Positions 53,721-62,564 of a stretch of DNA of 64,000 bases are shown one piece after another. Where the stretch lies: positions 310,001 through 374,000 of the forward strand of contig NZ_PEFL01000003.1 in NCBI RefSeq assembly GCF_002754475.1, in the 5' to 3' direction. Under the pieces are notes generated by a model, which saw nothing but the letters and a program-made list of their open reading frames with translations, made no database searches and was not told where the DNA came from. Within the stretch, counting starts at the first letter, position 1; each line of letters starts with the position of its first letter. Both the position numbers and the translations under genes were made by a program. Source of the stretch: Comamonas sp. 26 (GTDB taxonomy: Bacteria > Pseudomonadota > Gammaproteobacteria > Burkholderiales > Burkholderiaceae_C).

Positions 53721-54323
53721 ATGCGCCTGGTTCTACCAAGCCTTTCTTTGGCCGCTCTTGCACTGGCAGGTTGCGCTGCGCAGTCGCCGCAAGACCAGCT
53801 TGCACCGACGTCGCCTACCGTGCGTCTGTGCGAAGGCAATAACTGTTCAGATCTGCCGCGCAATGTGGCGACCTTCCGTGGCGAGCCCGTCAATCCTGAA
53901 GCCGAGCGCCGCCGTCTGGCGCTGGAGCAGAAGGCCGAGTCAGATCCTCGTGCGGCCTATGACCTGGGTCTGCGCTATCTGCGCGGCGATGGAGTGGAGC
54001 GCAACAGCTATCAGGCCATTGAATGGATGCGCAAGGCCGGTGATGCAGGCAATGGCAATGCGCAGTTTGCGCTGGGACGCCTGTACCTGCTGGGGTTTGA
54101 GGAGATGGGGCCAGACCCCGCAGAAGCCGAGGCCTGGCTGTCGCGCGCAGCGGCCAAGGGCTTCAAGGAAGCCAAGCGCCTGCTGCCTCAGGCACAGGCA
54201 GCCAAACAGAATGCGCAGGCACGCTATCAGGCCATTGAAGACGAGCGCAAGTCCTGGAACACCTGGTACATAAGCGGACCTTATTACATGAGCTGGGGTT
54301 CATCGGGTTGGTACTGGCGCTGA
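53721..54323 (+). CDS. Sel1-repeat lipoprotein
   Basis: The 200-residue protein has a lipobox LAALALAGCAAQ and two Sel1-like repeats (DPRAAYDLGLRYLRGDGVERNS; NGNAQFALGRLYLLGFEEMGPD). Sel1 repeats form helical scaffolds for protein binding. Position after a GGGGAG site favours the start at 53721. It is followed within 50 bases by another lipoprotein gene on the same strand, so the two probably act together at the envelope. Confidence 0.75.
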   Translation: MRLVLPSLSLAALALAGCAAQSPQDQLAPTSPTVRLCEGNNCSDLPRNVATFRGEPVNPEAERRRLALEQKAESDPRAAYDLGLRYLRGDGVERNSYQAIEWMRKAGDAGNGNAQFALGRLYLLGFEEMGPDPAEAEAWLSRAAAKGFKEAKRLLPQAQAAKQNAQARYQAIEDERKSWNTWYISGPYYMSWGSSGWYWR

Positions 54324-54370
54324 TCGCAGATCAGCGGGTTGGTTTTTCATTTTTGTTAGAAAGCATCAAT

Positions 54371-55198
54371 ATGTCCAAGAAGACAACGCTGCGCCTTGCA
54401 GCCATCGCATCCGCACTGGCACTGGGGGGCTGTGTGACTCCCGGTGGCGGCACCATCTCGACCGGCACAGCGCCCACAGCGGCAACCGGTGCAGCGGGCG
54501 GCGCAACCAGCGTGAATGCCAATCCCACGCTGGAGCGTTGCGATGCACCTCTGGGCACGCTGGCGGTGGACGATGGTCGCGGCAAGGAGTGGTATGCCAG
54601 CTTTGGCGCTGCGACCAAGATCACGACCATTGAGCCGCTGATCCGTCTGGCCGTGCAGCAGTCCAACTGCTTTGTGATCACTTCCGTCGGCAACAACCGC
54701 ACGGAAAGCAAGATGTCTGCCATTACCGACAAGCAGCGCAACTCCGGTGAATTCCGTGCCGGCTCCAAGCAGCAAAAGGGCCAGCGCGTGGCTGCTGACT
54801 ACTACATGGAGCCTTCCATCATCATCGACAACGATGCCACCGGTCAGCTGGCTGCCGGCGTGGGCGGCCTGTTCGGCAACGTGGGCTCGTTGATTGGCGG
54901 CGCCATGCAGAGCAAGGCTTCGGTGGTGACGCTGAGCATGTTCGACATCCGCTCCGGCGTGCAGATCTCGATTTCCGAAGGCAATGCCACGGCCACCAAC
55001 TTCGGTGCTGCCATGGGTGCGTTCGGCGGCGGTGTGGGCGGTGGCCTGGGCGGCTTCTCGCGCTCGCCCGAAGGCAAGGCCACCGTGGCCGCTTTCATGG
55101 ACGCCTACAACAACATGGTGATCTCTCTGCGCAATTACAAGGCACAGGAAGTCAAGGGCGGCCTGGGTCGTGGCGGCCAGCTGAAGGTCGGCAAGTAA
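54371..55198 (+). CDS. CsgG/HfaB-like lipoprotein
   Basis: The 275-residue protein has a lipobox ALALGGCVTPG. It also has the pattern of CsgG-type proteins: a short beta start (PLGTLAVDD), LIRLAVQQSNCFVITSVGNNRTE, a YMEPSIII strand, and late strands (VVTLSMFDIRSGVQISISEG). CsgG forms an outer-membrane pore for curli; HfaB anchors holdfasts. No curli genes are nearby, so a general envelope role is more likely. A glycine-rich stretch GAFGGGVGGGLGGF is unusual. Assignment is moderate. Confidence 0.6.
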   Translation: MSKKTTLRLAAIASALALGGCVTPGGGTISTGTAPTAATGAAGGATSVNANPTLERCDAPLGTLAVDDGRGKEWYASFGAATKITTIEPLIRLAVQQSNCFVITSVGNNRTESKMSAITDKQRNSGEFRAGSKQQKGQRVAADYYMEPSIIIDNDATGQLAAGVGGLFGNVGSLIGGAMQSKASVVTLSMFDIRSGVQISISEGNATATNFGAAMGAFGGGVGGGLGGFSRSPEGKATVAAFMDAYNNMVISLRNYKAQEVKGGLGRGGQLKVGK

Positions 55199-55213
55199 GC
55201 TCGCTCCAGCGAC

Positions 55214-55245
55214 AAAAAAGGGCCTGAATATTCAGGCCCTTTTTT
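55214..55245. terminator. Bidirectional terminator
   Basis: AAAAAAGGGCCTGAAT and ATTCAGGCCCTTTTTT are exact complements, a 32-base perfect palindrome with A- and T-runs. It ends both convergent transcription units. Confidence 0.85.
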
Positions 55246-55283
55246 CATGCTTTCGCTTATCGATAAAGCGTTGGCGGCTCTGC

Positions 55284-56711
55284 TTATTGAAGCTGAAAGA
55301 TCTTGCCGGGGTTGAGAATGTTCTTGGGGTCAAGTGCCTGCTTGATGGCCCGCATCATCTGCACCGCGCCAGCACCGGCTTCTTCGAGCAAAAAGTCCTG
55401 CTTGTGGATGCCAATGCCATGTTCGCCCGTGCAGGTACCGCCCAGCGCAATGGCGCGTGCTACCAGCTGGTGGTTGAGCTGCTCGCCCTGCTGGCGCTGG
55501 GCATCGTTATCGGGGTCGATCAAATAGCCGAAGTGGAAGTTGCCATCGCCCACGTGGCCCACCAGGAAGTAGGGAATGCCGCTGGCATCAGCCTCGGTCA
55601 CGCACTCCAGCAATGCATCGGCCAGGCGGCTGATGGGCACGCAGGCATCGGTGGTGATACAGCGGCAGCCGGGCACGCTGGACACGGCGGCAAAGTAGGC
55701 GTTGTGACGTGCGGTAAACAGGCGTGTGCGGTCTTCGGGGCGTTCTGCCCATTCAAAGGCATTGCCACCAAATTCATTGGCAATGTCCTGCACCATTTCC
55801 GCTTGCTCTTTCACGCCCGTTGGCGAGCCGTGGAACTCCATCAGCAGCATGGGTTCTTCACGCAGATCCAGCTTGCTGTAGGCGTTGACCATGCGCACGG
55901 AATTCACATCCACCAGCTCCACGCGAGCAATCGGAATGCCCATCTGAATGGTCTGAATCACGGTGTGCACCGCGTTCTCTATGCTGACAAAAGAGCAGAT
56001 GGCCGCACTCACTGCTTCAGGCAGCGGATAGATGCGCAGCGTGATCTCGGTGAAGATGCCCAGCGTGCCTTCGCTGCCCACCATCAGGCGTGTCAGGTCG
56101 TAGCCTGCGGCGCTCTTCTTGGCACGGTTGCCGGTGCGGATCACGTCGCCATTGGCCGTTACCACCTCGAGAGCCAGCACGTTCTCGCGCATAGTGCCGT
56201 AGCGCACGGCATTGGTGCCGCTGGCGCGGGTAGATGTCATTCCGCCAATCGATGCATCAGCACCGGGGTCTATGGGGAAGAAGAAGCCCGTGTCCTTGAT
56301 CGCATCGTTGAGCGCCTTGCGCGTGATGCCAGGCTGCACAGTAATCGTCAGGTCTTCGGTGTTGACCGAAAGCACCTGCTTCATGCGACTCACATCGATG
56401 GTGATGCCGCCTTGCACGGCCAGCAAATGGCCTTCCAGCGACGAGCCAGCGCCATAGGCAATCACGGGAGCGCCGTACTGGTCGCAGAGCTTGACAGCGT
56501 CTTGCACGTCCTTGGTGGACTCGGCAAACACCACGGCAGCCGGTGGTGGCGCGGCAATCGAGCCTTCATCGCGGCCATGCTGCTCGCGTACCGCCAGAGC
56601 GGTAGAGCACTGGCCGTCAAAGCGTGCGGACAGGGCTTGCAAAAATTCATCAGGAATCGGGCGCTGCACAAATTCAGGCTGCAGCACGGTAGGGGCAACG
56701 GGTGCGTTCAT
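55284..56711 (-). CDS. FAD-linked oxidase (D-lactate/glycolate dehydrogenase type)
   Basis: The 475-residue flavoprotein oxidises a 2-hydroxyacid. The FAD-binding-4 domain has PVIAYGAGSSLEGHLLAVQGGI near residue 90 and GADASIGGMTSTRASGTNAVRYG near 160. The FAD-oxidase C-terminal domain has FLVGHVGDGNFHFGYLIDP and GTCTGEHGIG. It most resembles D-lactate dehydrogenase (cytochrome type) or GlcD. It is divergent from a Bug-type receptor gene, with an 18-base perfect palindrome between them. Confidence 0.87.
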   Translation of the reverse strand: MNAPVAPTVLQPEFVQRPIPDEFLQALSARFDGQCSTALAVREQHGRDEGSIAAPPPAAVVFAESTKDVQDAVKLCDQYGAPVIAYGAGSSLEGHLLAVQGGITIDVSRMKQVLSVNTEDLTITVQPGITRKALNDAIKDTGFFFPIDPGADASIGGMTSTRASGTNAVRYGTMRENVLALEVVTANGDVIRTGNRAKKSAAGYDLTRLMVGSEGTLGIFTEITLRIYPLPEAVSAAICSFVSIENAVHTVIQTIQMGIPIARVELVDVNSVRMVNAYSKLDLREEPMLLMEFHGSPTGVKEQAEMVQDIANEFGGNAFEWAERPEDRTRLFTARHNAYFAAVSSVPGCRCITTDACVPISRLADALLECVTEADASGIPYFLVGHVGDGNFHFGYLIDPDNDAQRQQGEQLNHQLVARAIALGGTCTGEHGIGIHKQDFLLEEAGAGAVQMMRAIKQALDPKNILNPGKIFQLQ

Positions 56712-57011
56712 CAGGGTCTCCAGAGGAGAAAAAGAATACCACCGCAGCTGCGCGGGCGTTGTACGTATTGCGTACTAGAACGGTCGTGCTCAAGTCTGCG
56801 CAAGTGTCGATCCGCGTGTCTGCTGGGACTGGCTGGCATCGCGTATACGCGATGACCAAAAGCGTGCTGCTGTTGGCTTATAGATAAGTTTTGCTCTAGC
56901 TAATGAGAAATGACTGTTTAGCGTTTGAGGGGGGCATGCCTATATTGGGAAGCCTTATGGCGTGCGCTGCAGAGCTCGCTTCAAACCACAAGCAGTTCAG
57001 AGGGCGGAGCT
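56712..57011. promoter_or_regulatory. Divergent promoter region, FAD oxidase / Bug receptor
   Basis: The 300-base gap holds a perfect 18-base palindrome CATCGCGTATACGCGATG (56837-56854) and a second dyad GTACG-TATTG-CGTAC (56761-56775). Both have GTA/TAC half sites such as GntR-family regulators bind. No regulator gene lies beside them. The remainder has no gene. Confidence 0.55.
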
Positions 57012-58010
57012 ATGCGCGATACAGGTCGCAGATCATTCATACAGGGGCTTGCGGGTGTATCGGCGGCATGCGTTTTTGGTGGTGCCATGTCTGCACGAGC
57101 GGTACAGACGCAGCCCTGGCCGACGCGGCCTATCAAGCTGGTTGTGACCTTTCCACCCGGTGGTTCCAGCGATATCGTGGCGCGTGTTCTGGCACCTCTG
57201 CTTTCCGAGAAGCTGGGGCAGAGCATCGTCATTGAAAACAAGCCCGGCGCTGGCTCCTCTATAGGGGCGCAGATCGTGGCCCACAGTGCCAATGACGGCT
57301 ACACGCTGCTGGTCTCCAACTCGGCCGCTATGTCGATTGCTCCTTCGCTGCTGCAAAGTCCCGGTTACGACCCCGTGCGCAGCTTTGAGCACCTGGCCTA
57401 TATCGGTGCAGTGCCCACGGTGTTCGCCGTCCATCCATCGGTGCCTGTCAACACCTTGAGCGAACTGGTGAGCTGGATCAAGGAGCAGCCGGCCCCCGTG
57501 GCCTTTGGCAGTGGCGGCGCGGCCTCGGTTGGGCATCTGGTGGGTGAGCAGTTTGCACAGACGCTGAAGCTACCCATGGAGCATGTGCCCTATCGCGGTG
57601 CAGGGCCCATGCGCGCAGACCTGCTCAGCGGCCATATCAAGATCGCCATTGATGCGTTGCCGCAGAACATCGCGCTGCAAAAACAGGGGCGGCTCAAGCT
57701 GCTGGCCTTGACCTCGCCACGCCGTGTTGCGCAAGCTCCCGCAGTGCCCAGCGTGGCCGAGCTGGGTCTGGCACAGCTGGTGTCCGAAAACTTTGTCGGC
57801 ATATCGGCCCCCGCTGGATTACCCAAGGCATTGGGCGAAAAAATCGCTACCGCCGTGCGGCAGATCAGCGCCCGCGCCGACTTTGCGCAGTCGCTTGAAA
57901 CACAGGGTTTTGTGATGCGCGACATGGAAGCATCCGCCTTCAGCAAATTGATTCCTGACCAGCATCAGGCATGGGCAGGGATTGCCAAAAAAACTGGTGC
58001 TCGACTTTAA
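57012..58010 (+). CDS. Bug-family tripartite tricarboxylate receptor
   Basis: The 332-residue periplasmic protein captures a small acid for a TctAB-type transporter. It has a twin-arginine-like signal (GRRSFIQGLAGVSAACVFGG), then WPTRPIKLVVTFPPGGSSDIVAR, IENKPGAGSSIGAQ and VPYRGAGPMRADLLSGH, the Bug-family landmarks. A GGGCGGAG site supports the start at 57012. Betaproteobacteria carry many such orphan receptors, and no transporter genes are adjacent here. The next gene, encoding a BMP-like protein, follows by 15 bases. Confidence 0.88.
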   Translation: MRDTGRRSFIQGLAGVSAACVFGGAMSARAVQTQPWPTRPIKLVVTFPPGGSSDIVARVLAPLLSEKLGQSIVIENKPGAGSSIGAQIVAHSANDGYTLLVSNSAAMSIAPSLLQSPGYDPVRSFEHLAYIGAVPTVFAVHPSVPVNTLSELVSWIKEQPAPVAFGSGGAASVGHLVGEQFAQTLKLPMEHVPYRGAGPMRADLLSGHIKIAIDALPQNIALQKQGRLKLLALTSPRRVAQAPAVPSVAELGLAQLVSENFVGISAPAGLPKALGEKIATAVRQISARADFAQSLETQGFVMRDMEASAFSKLIPDQHQAWAGIAKKTGARL

Positions 58011-58025
58011 AAATGAGAAAAAACA

Positions 58026-58991
58026 ATGATAAATAACAAGCAGATTTCCCCTAGAAAGCCGCGTTACGCTGTGGTGCTTTTCGGGCCTGAAGGACAGGGT
58101 AGTTTCAATGAGTCCGGCCTGCAGGGCGTGCGCAAGTCCAGGCTTGCAGGGTATGAAGTCGATGTGCTGTGGGTGGCCGCTCAATCCGCACAACAACGGG
58201 CCGAGGAAATGAGCGTGCTGGGCGGTGGCAGCTTCGACCTGATTCTGGCCCACGGCGGTCAGGGCGATGGCCCGGTGCAGATACTGGCCGAGCGCTGGCC
58301 CGCACAAGCTTTTGTGGTCACCCAGGGCAGCTGGAGCGCCCCCAATGTGGCGCGCTATGAGGTCTTGCAGGAACAGTCCGCTTTTCTGGCCGGAGTGCTC
58401 GCCAGCCAGTGGAGCCAGACGGGCAGCGTGGGGCACTTTTCCGGTGAGAAAGTGCCACCCGGCTTGCGTGGCCGTGCGGCTTATGCAGACGGTCTTAGAA
58501 GTGCTGGTTTTCATGGCGATTTGGCCACGCTGTTCTGCGGCCATCAGCATCGGCCCGAGTGGGCGAAAACCTGCGTCTCGCAAATGATCGAGCAGACGGG
58601 TCTGGACATTGTGTTTGCCATGATTGATGGCGGCCGCCCCGGTGTCACCCAGGCCTGCCGCGAACATGGCGCGGTGCAGATTGGCAACGTGCTTAACTGG
58701 GTGGAGCGCGATCCCTCGGTGTTTGTCGCCTCGGCCATTTGCGACTCGGGTGAGGCCTTGTTCCGTGCGATTCAGGATCATGAGCGCGGGGCGCTGCCAC
58801 TGGGCGGCTACCGGGCGTTTGGGCTGGAAGAGCCGGAGCTGGTGCGGCTGGAAATGGGCGCGCGCGTCACCACCAAACACCGGGCTATCGTCGATGAATG
58901 GGCGCATAAGCTGGTGAGCAGCCAGCACCTCATCGAGCTGAGTTATGGTGGTGCCGAGTTCCCCTTGCCGAAAGCAGAATTGGTGAGCTGA
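58026..58991 (+). CDS. BMP/PnrA-like protein without a signal peptide
   Basis: The 321-residue protein has the basic-membrane-protein (PnrA, Med) fold, usually a nucleoside-binding lipoprotein of ABC transporters. Landmarks are VVLFGPEGQGSFNESGLQGV, DLILAHGGQGDGPVQ, FVVTQGSWSAPNVARYEVLQEQSAFLAGVLA, and IDGGRPGVTQACREHGAVQIGN. The N-terminus MINNKQISPRKPRYAV has no signal peptide or lipobox, so the protein is probably cytosolic and may be an intracellular ligand sensor or enzyme-like protein. It is in an operon with the Bug receptor. Confidence 0.75.
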   Translation: MINNKQISPRKPRYAVVLFGPEGQGSFNESGLQGVRKSRLAGYEVDVLWVAAQSAQQRAEEMSVLGGGSFDLILAHGGQGDGPVQILAERWPAQAFVVTQGSWSAPNVARYEVLQEQSAFLAGVLASQWSQTGSVGHFSGEKVPPGLRGRAAYADGLRSAGFHGDLATLFCGHQHRPEWAKTCVSQMIEQTGLDIVFAMIDGGRPGVTQACREHGAVQIGNVLNWVERDPSVFVASAICDSGEALFRAIQDHERGALPLGGYRAFGLEEPELVRLEMGARVTTKHRAIVDEWAHKLVSSQHLIELSYGGAEFPLPKAELVS

Positions 58992-59070
58992 TTGGCATGC
59001 TTGAGGCGAGGGTGTTCCATCGGTCAAGCACAATCAAGGCCTGCAACGCATTGATTCAAAAGGACGACTT

Positions 59071-59643
59071 ATGGGCAACCGCCTCTCGCAAATCGCCACT
59101 CGCACCGGCGACGATGGAACCACCGGCCTGGGTGACAACACCCGCGTATCGAAGAACAGCGGCCGCCCGCACGCCATGGGCGATGTGGACGAGCTGAACT
59201 CCCATATCGGTCTGCTGCTGTGCGAGAACTTGCCGCAGGATGTGCGCGACCTGTTGGTTGAGGTGCAGCACCAGCTGTTCAATCTGGGGGGGGAGCTGTC
59301 CATGCCCGGCTACGAGCTGCTCAAGGACGATGCGCTTTTGCAGCTTGATAACGCGCTGGCCCACTACAACGCCAACCTGCCGCGCCTGCTTGAATTCATC
59401 TTGCCCGCAGGCACACGCGCAGCATCGCAAGCCCATATCTGCCGCACGGTAGCCCGCCGCGCCGAGCGCCATGTGGTGGCGCTGGAGCAGGCAGAAGCCA
59501 TGCGCCCCGCGCCGCGCCAGTATCTGAATCGCTTGTCTGACCTGCTGTTTGTTCTGGCCCGTGTCCTGAACCGTGTGGACGGTGGCGATGATGTGTACTG
59601 GAAGAGTGAGCGACTGGCCAAGAGTCAGGCCGAATCTGAATAA
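59071..59643 (+). CDS. Cob(I)alamin adenosyltransferase, PduO type
   Basis: The 190-residue enzyme transfers the adenosyl group of ATP to cob(I)alamin, making coenzyme B12. The ATP-binding N-terminus TRTGDDGTTGLGDNTRVSKN, DVDELNSHIGLLL, FILPAG and the RTVARRAERHV / NRLSDLLFVLARVLN signature are all present. AGGACG precedes the ATG. No cobalamin riboswitch is visible in the 79-base upstream gap. Confidence 0.92.
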   Translation: MGNRLSQIATRTGDDGTTGLGDNTRVSKNSGRPHAMGDVDELNSHIGLLLCENLPQDVRDLLVEVQHQLFNLGGELSMPGYELLKDDALLQLDNALAHYNANLPRLLEFILPAGTRAASQAHICRTVARRAERHVVALEQAEAMRPAPRQYLNRLSDLLFVLARVLNRVDGGDDVYWKSERLAKSQAESE

Positions 59644-59662
59644 TTGACTGCTATTTAATTCG

Positions 59663-59739
59663 AAGCTGCTTGCGCTTATTAATAAATGGTTTCAAGGCTT
59701 TTTTTCCTTAAGTCATTGATTAGCAAGCGCAGGAAGCTT
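59663..59739. repeat. Intergenic inverted-repeat element, copy 2 (77 bp)
   Basis: AAGCTGCTTGCGCTT (59663-59677) and AAGCGCAGGAAGCTT (59725-59739) are inverted arms with two mismatches. The interior is AT-rich and its length nearly equals that of copy 1 at 31612-31691. It lies between the adenosyltransferase gene and the end of boxA. Confidence 0.6.
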
Positions 59740-59759
59740 CTGTTTTAAGAGCAAATTAC

Positions 59760-61070
59760 TCAGTAAGTTTCGAGGTGAAGACGTCCTTCGCGCTTGAGTT
59801 TTGTGCCCAGATCTTCCCAGCTTAGACCGGCTTGCTGCGCCACATCACACAGGGCCAGCACCACGCCTTCTTCCATGCTTTTAAGGCCGCAGACATAGAT
59901 GTGCGTGTTGTCATCGCGCAGCAGCTCCATCAGGTCTGCGGTACGCTCGCGCATGGCGTCCTGCACATAGCGCTTGGGTTGGCCGGCGATGCGCGAGAAG
60001 GCAAAATTGCTGTCGATGAAGTCCTTGGGCAGGCTTTGCAGCGGGCCGAAATACGGCAGTTCTTGCGGCGTGCGTGCACCAAAAAACAGCAGCAGTTTTC
60101 CACCTTCAAATTTTCCGCTCTTGCGCAGTCTGCGACGCCACTCTGTCATGGCGCGCATGGGCGCACTGCCGGTGCCGGTGCAGATCATCACGATGTGCGA
60201 GCGTGGATGGTTGGGCATCAAAAAGCTGCTGCCAAACGGGCCTATGACCTGCACCTTGTCACCCACCTGCAAATCACACAAATAGTTGCTGGCCACGCCA
60301 CGCACCGCCAAACCTTGGTGATCTTCAACCACGCGTTTTACCGTCAGCGCCAGATTGTTGTAGCCGGGGCGCTCGCCATTGCGTGCGCTGGCAATCGAGT
60401 ACTGGCGTGCCACATGCGGCTTGCCGCTGGCGTCCACACCGGGCGGAATGATGCCCAGCGACTGACCTTCCAGCACAGGAAAAGGCATGGCACCAAAGTC
60501 CAGCACGATGTGGTGCGTCTCGTTGTCAAAACCCGCTTCTGTGCAGTTGAGGTTGCCGACCACGGTGGCCGTCACCGGTGCCTTGGGCCCGTGCAGATTG
60601 GTATAGGCATGGGCAGCCGACCATGGCGGTGTGGTGGCCCCATAACTGGCTGCGCGAAATGCATCGCCGTCGGCACTGCTTGCACCGCTGGCTGCAAGGC
60701 CTGCCGCTGCGGCAATCACGGCCTGTGCCTGACTTAAATCATGCACCTCGGCCGCATTGTCACCACCTTGTGCTGCGGCCAGTGCATCGCCTGAAAGCTC
60801 GGAGGGAAGGCTCTCCCAGCCCAGTTGCTCTTGCACGCCATAGGGCTTGCTGACGGGCACCAAGCGCCAGTTGTCGATGGAGCCCGTGGGGCAGGGCGAA
60901 ATACAGTCCATGCAGCCATTGCACTTGTCTGCCATGACGACGTAGTTGGTGTCGTCATGCGTGATGGCTCCTACCGGGCAGGTTGCCTCGCAGGTGTTGC
61001 AGCGAATGCAGATTTCCGGGTCAATCAGGTGCTGCTTCAGGATGCCGTTTTCAACCAGTGTGGTGCTCAT
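59760..61070 (-). CDS. boxA: Benzoyl-CoA 2,3-epoxidase reductase subunit BoxA
   Basis: BoxA passes electrons from NADPH to the oxygenase BoxB. The 436-residue protein starts with two 4Fe-4S ferredoxin motifs ([16 protein letters not shown] and [17 protein letters not shown]). After a linker it has a ferredoxin-NADP reductase module with RQYSIAS (FAD), [13 protein letters not shown] (NADP) and a C-terminal aromatic end HLETY. Length is normal. GGAGAAG precedes the ATG, 41 bases after boxB on the same strand. Confidence 0.95.
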   Translation of the reverse strand: MSTTLVENGILKQHLIDPEICIRCNTCEATCPVGAITHDDTNYVVMADKCNGCMDCISPCPTGSIDNWRLVPVSKPYGVQEQLGWESLPSELSGDALAAAQGGDNAAEVHDLSQAQAVIAAAAGLAASGASSADGDAFRAASYGATTPPWSAAHAYTNLHGPKAPVTATVVGNLNCTEAGFDNETHHIVLDFGAMPFPVLEGQSLGIIPPGVDASGKPHVARQYSIASARNGERPGYNNLALTVKRVVEDHQGLAVRGVASNYLCDLQVGDKVQVIGPFGSSFLMPNHPRSHIVMICTGTGSAPMRAMTEWRRRLRKSGKFEGGKLLLFFGARTPQELPYFGPLQSLPKDFIDSNFAFSRIAGQPKRYVQDAMRERTADLMELLRDDNTHIYVCGLKSMEEGVVLALCDVAQQAGLSWEDLGTKLKREGRLHLETY

Positions 61071-61111
61071 CTTCTTCTCCTGACATGGCGTAAAACTGGC
61101 GCGATCGAGAG

Positions 61112-62539
61112 CTAGTTAAATCTGACGTAATCAAAGTCCACAGGCTGGCGATTGATGCCCATGACGGGCGGTGCAATCCAGCCCGCAAACTTGCCGGGTT
61201 CCAGGCATTGCTTCATCAGCGATGACACATAGTTTCGGTCGTCATTGGTGGCCAGCCATTCGTCTTTTTTGACCTGCCATTCTTGCTCGTTCACGGGGCG
61301 GCCATCAGGGCTTACGCGCACGCCAGCCAGTGCGCCAATCTGGCGGTTAAAGGCTTTGTGCGGAACCGTCAGGCGGAAGTCGATTCCGGCCTTTTCCATC
61401 ACCTTGTTCCAGCGGCCAACGCCTGCATTGCTGTCCTTGATGTAGTCGTCGCGCAGCACCTCGTTCAAGGCGTTGAGCATGGGGACTTCTTTCTCCTGCA
61501 ATTTGCCATCCACCACCTCCAGAACCTTGTAATTCTGGTCGTGCAGCTTGTGGTCGTCTTCGCGTTTTCCTTCTTCATAGCGGCCCTTGAGCCCCGAGCT
61601 GTAGAAGGTTGCCGCATTGCTCGACTGGTCCGCGCCAAACAGGTCAATGGTCACGCTGTAGTGAAAGTTCAGATAGCGCTGAATCGTGGGCAGATCAATG
61701 ACGCCGGCATTGCGCAGCTTGTTTACATCATCGGTCTTGAGTTCATTCATCACCTGGCAGGTGCGAGCCAGCACGCGCGAAACGCCAGACTCGCCCACAA
61801 ACATGTGATGCGCTTCTTCGGTCAGCATGAATTTGGTGGTACGTGCCAGCGGATCGAACGCGCTTTCAGCCAGCGCCGCGAGCTGGAATTTTCCGTCTCT
61901 ATCGGTGAAGTAGGTGAACATGAAAAACGCCAGCCAGTCCGGTGTTTTTTCATTGAAGGCACCGAGGATGCGCGGATTGTTTTCGTCACCGCTTTGGCGC
62001 TCCAGAAGTGCCTCGGCTTCCTCGCGTCCATCACGGCCAAAATGCTTGTGCAGCAGGTAGACCATGGCCCACAGATGGCGGCCTTCTTCCACGTTGACCT
62101 GGAACAGGTTTCGCAGGTCATACAGCGATGGCGCTGTCAGGCCCAGATGGCGTTGCTGCTCCACCGAGGCAGGCTCGGTATCACCCTGTGTGACGATGAT
62201 GCGGCGCAGGTTGGCACGGTGCTCTCCGGGCACGTCTTGCCAGACTTTTTCACCCTTGTGATCACCGAAATGTACGTTGCGATTTTTATCGGCGGGATTG
62301 AGAAAAATGCCCCAGCGATAGTCGCGCATCTTCACGTGACCAAACTGCGCCCAGCCTTGGGGATCAACGCTGACAGCGGTGCGCAGATACACATCGTGAT
62401 TGGTTGATCCTTCGGGGCCTACATCGTCCCACCATTTGATGAAATTGGGCTGCCAGCTCTCCAGTGCACGCTGCAAGGTTCGGTCGCCGCTGAGGTCCAC
62501 GTTGTTGGGGATTTTCTGGCTGTAGTCGATGCTGCTCAT
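61112..62539 (-). CDS. boxB: Benzoyl-CoA 2,3-epoxidase oxygenase subunit BoxB
   Basis: BoxB is a di-iron oxygenase that turns benzoyl-CoA into its 2,3-epoxide. The 475-residue protein has the start [16 protein letters not shown], a first iron-ligand helix ([20 protein letters not shown]) and a second ([19 protein letters not shown]), each with the E-x-x-H type pattern, and the conserved end [27 protein letters not shown] precedes the ATG. It lies 25 bases from boxC. Confidence 0.96.
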   Translation of the reverse strand: MSSIDYSQKIPNNVDLSGDRTLQRALESWQPNFIKWWDDVGPEGSTNHDVYLRTAVSVDPQGWAQFGHVKMRDYRWGIFLNPADKNRNVHFGDHKGEKVWQDVPGEHRANLRRIIVTQGDTEPASVEQQRHLGLTAPSLYDLRNLFQVNVEEGRHLWAMVYLLHKHFGRDGREEAEALLERQSGDENNPRILGAFNEKTPDWLAFFMFTYFTDRDGKFQLAALAESAFDPLARTTKFMLTEEAHHMFVGESGVSRVLARTCQVMNELKTDDVNKLRNAGVIDLPTIQRYLNFHYSVTIDLFGADQSSNAATFYSSGLKGRYEEGKREDDHKLHDQNYKVLEVVDGKLQEKEVPMLNALNEVLRDDYIKDSNAGVGRWNKVMEKAGIDFRLTVPHKAFNRQIGALAGVRVSPDGRPVNEQEWQVKKDEWLATNDDRNYVSSLMKQCLEPGKFAGWIAPPVMGINRQPVDFDYVRFN

Positions 62540-62564
62540 GGAGGTCTCCTGAATGCTTTGCTTA

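Noticed and set aside
55287..56855. 522-codon plus-strand frame opposite the FAD oxidase gene
   Set aside because: Antisense to a clear gene with intact motifs; no domain and no ribosome site.
57819..59033. 404-codon minus-strand frame opposite the Bug and BMP genes
   Set aside because: It spans two well-supported plus-strand genes and their gap and has no recognisable motif.
58992..59070. Cobalamin riboswitch ahead of the adenosyltransferase gene
   Set aside because: The gap is only 79 bases and no B12-box-like sequence is visible.
62331..62340. TTCACGTGA inside boxB as a further parS
   Set aside because: Only the central bases match; the outer half-site positions differ, so it falls well short of the 16-base consensus.
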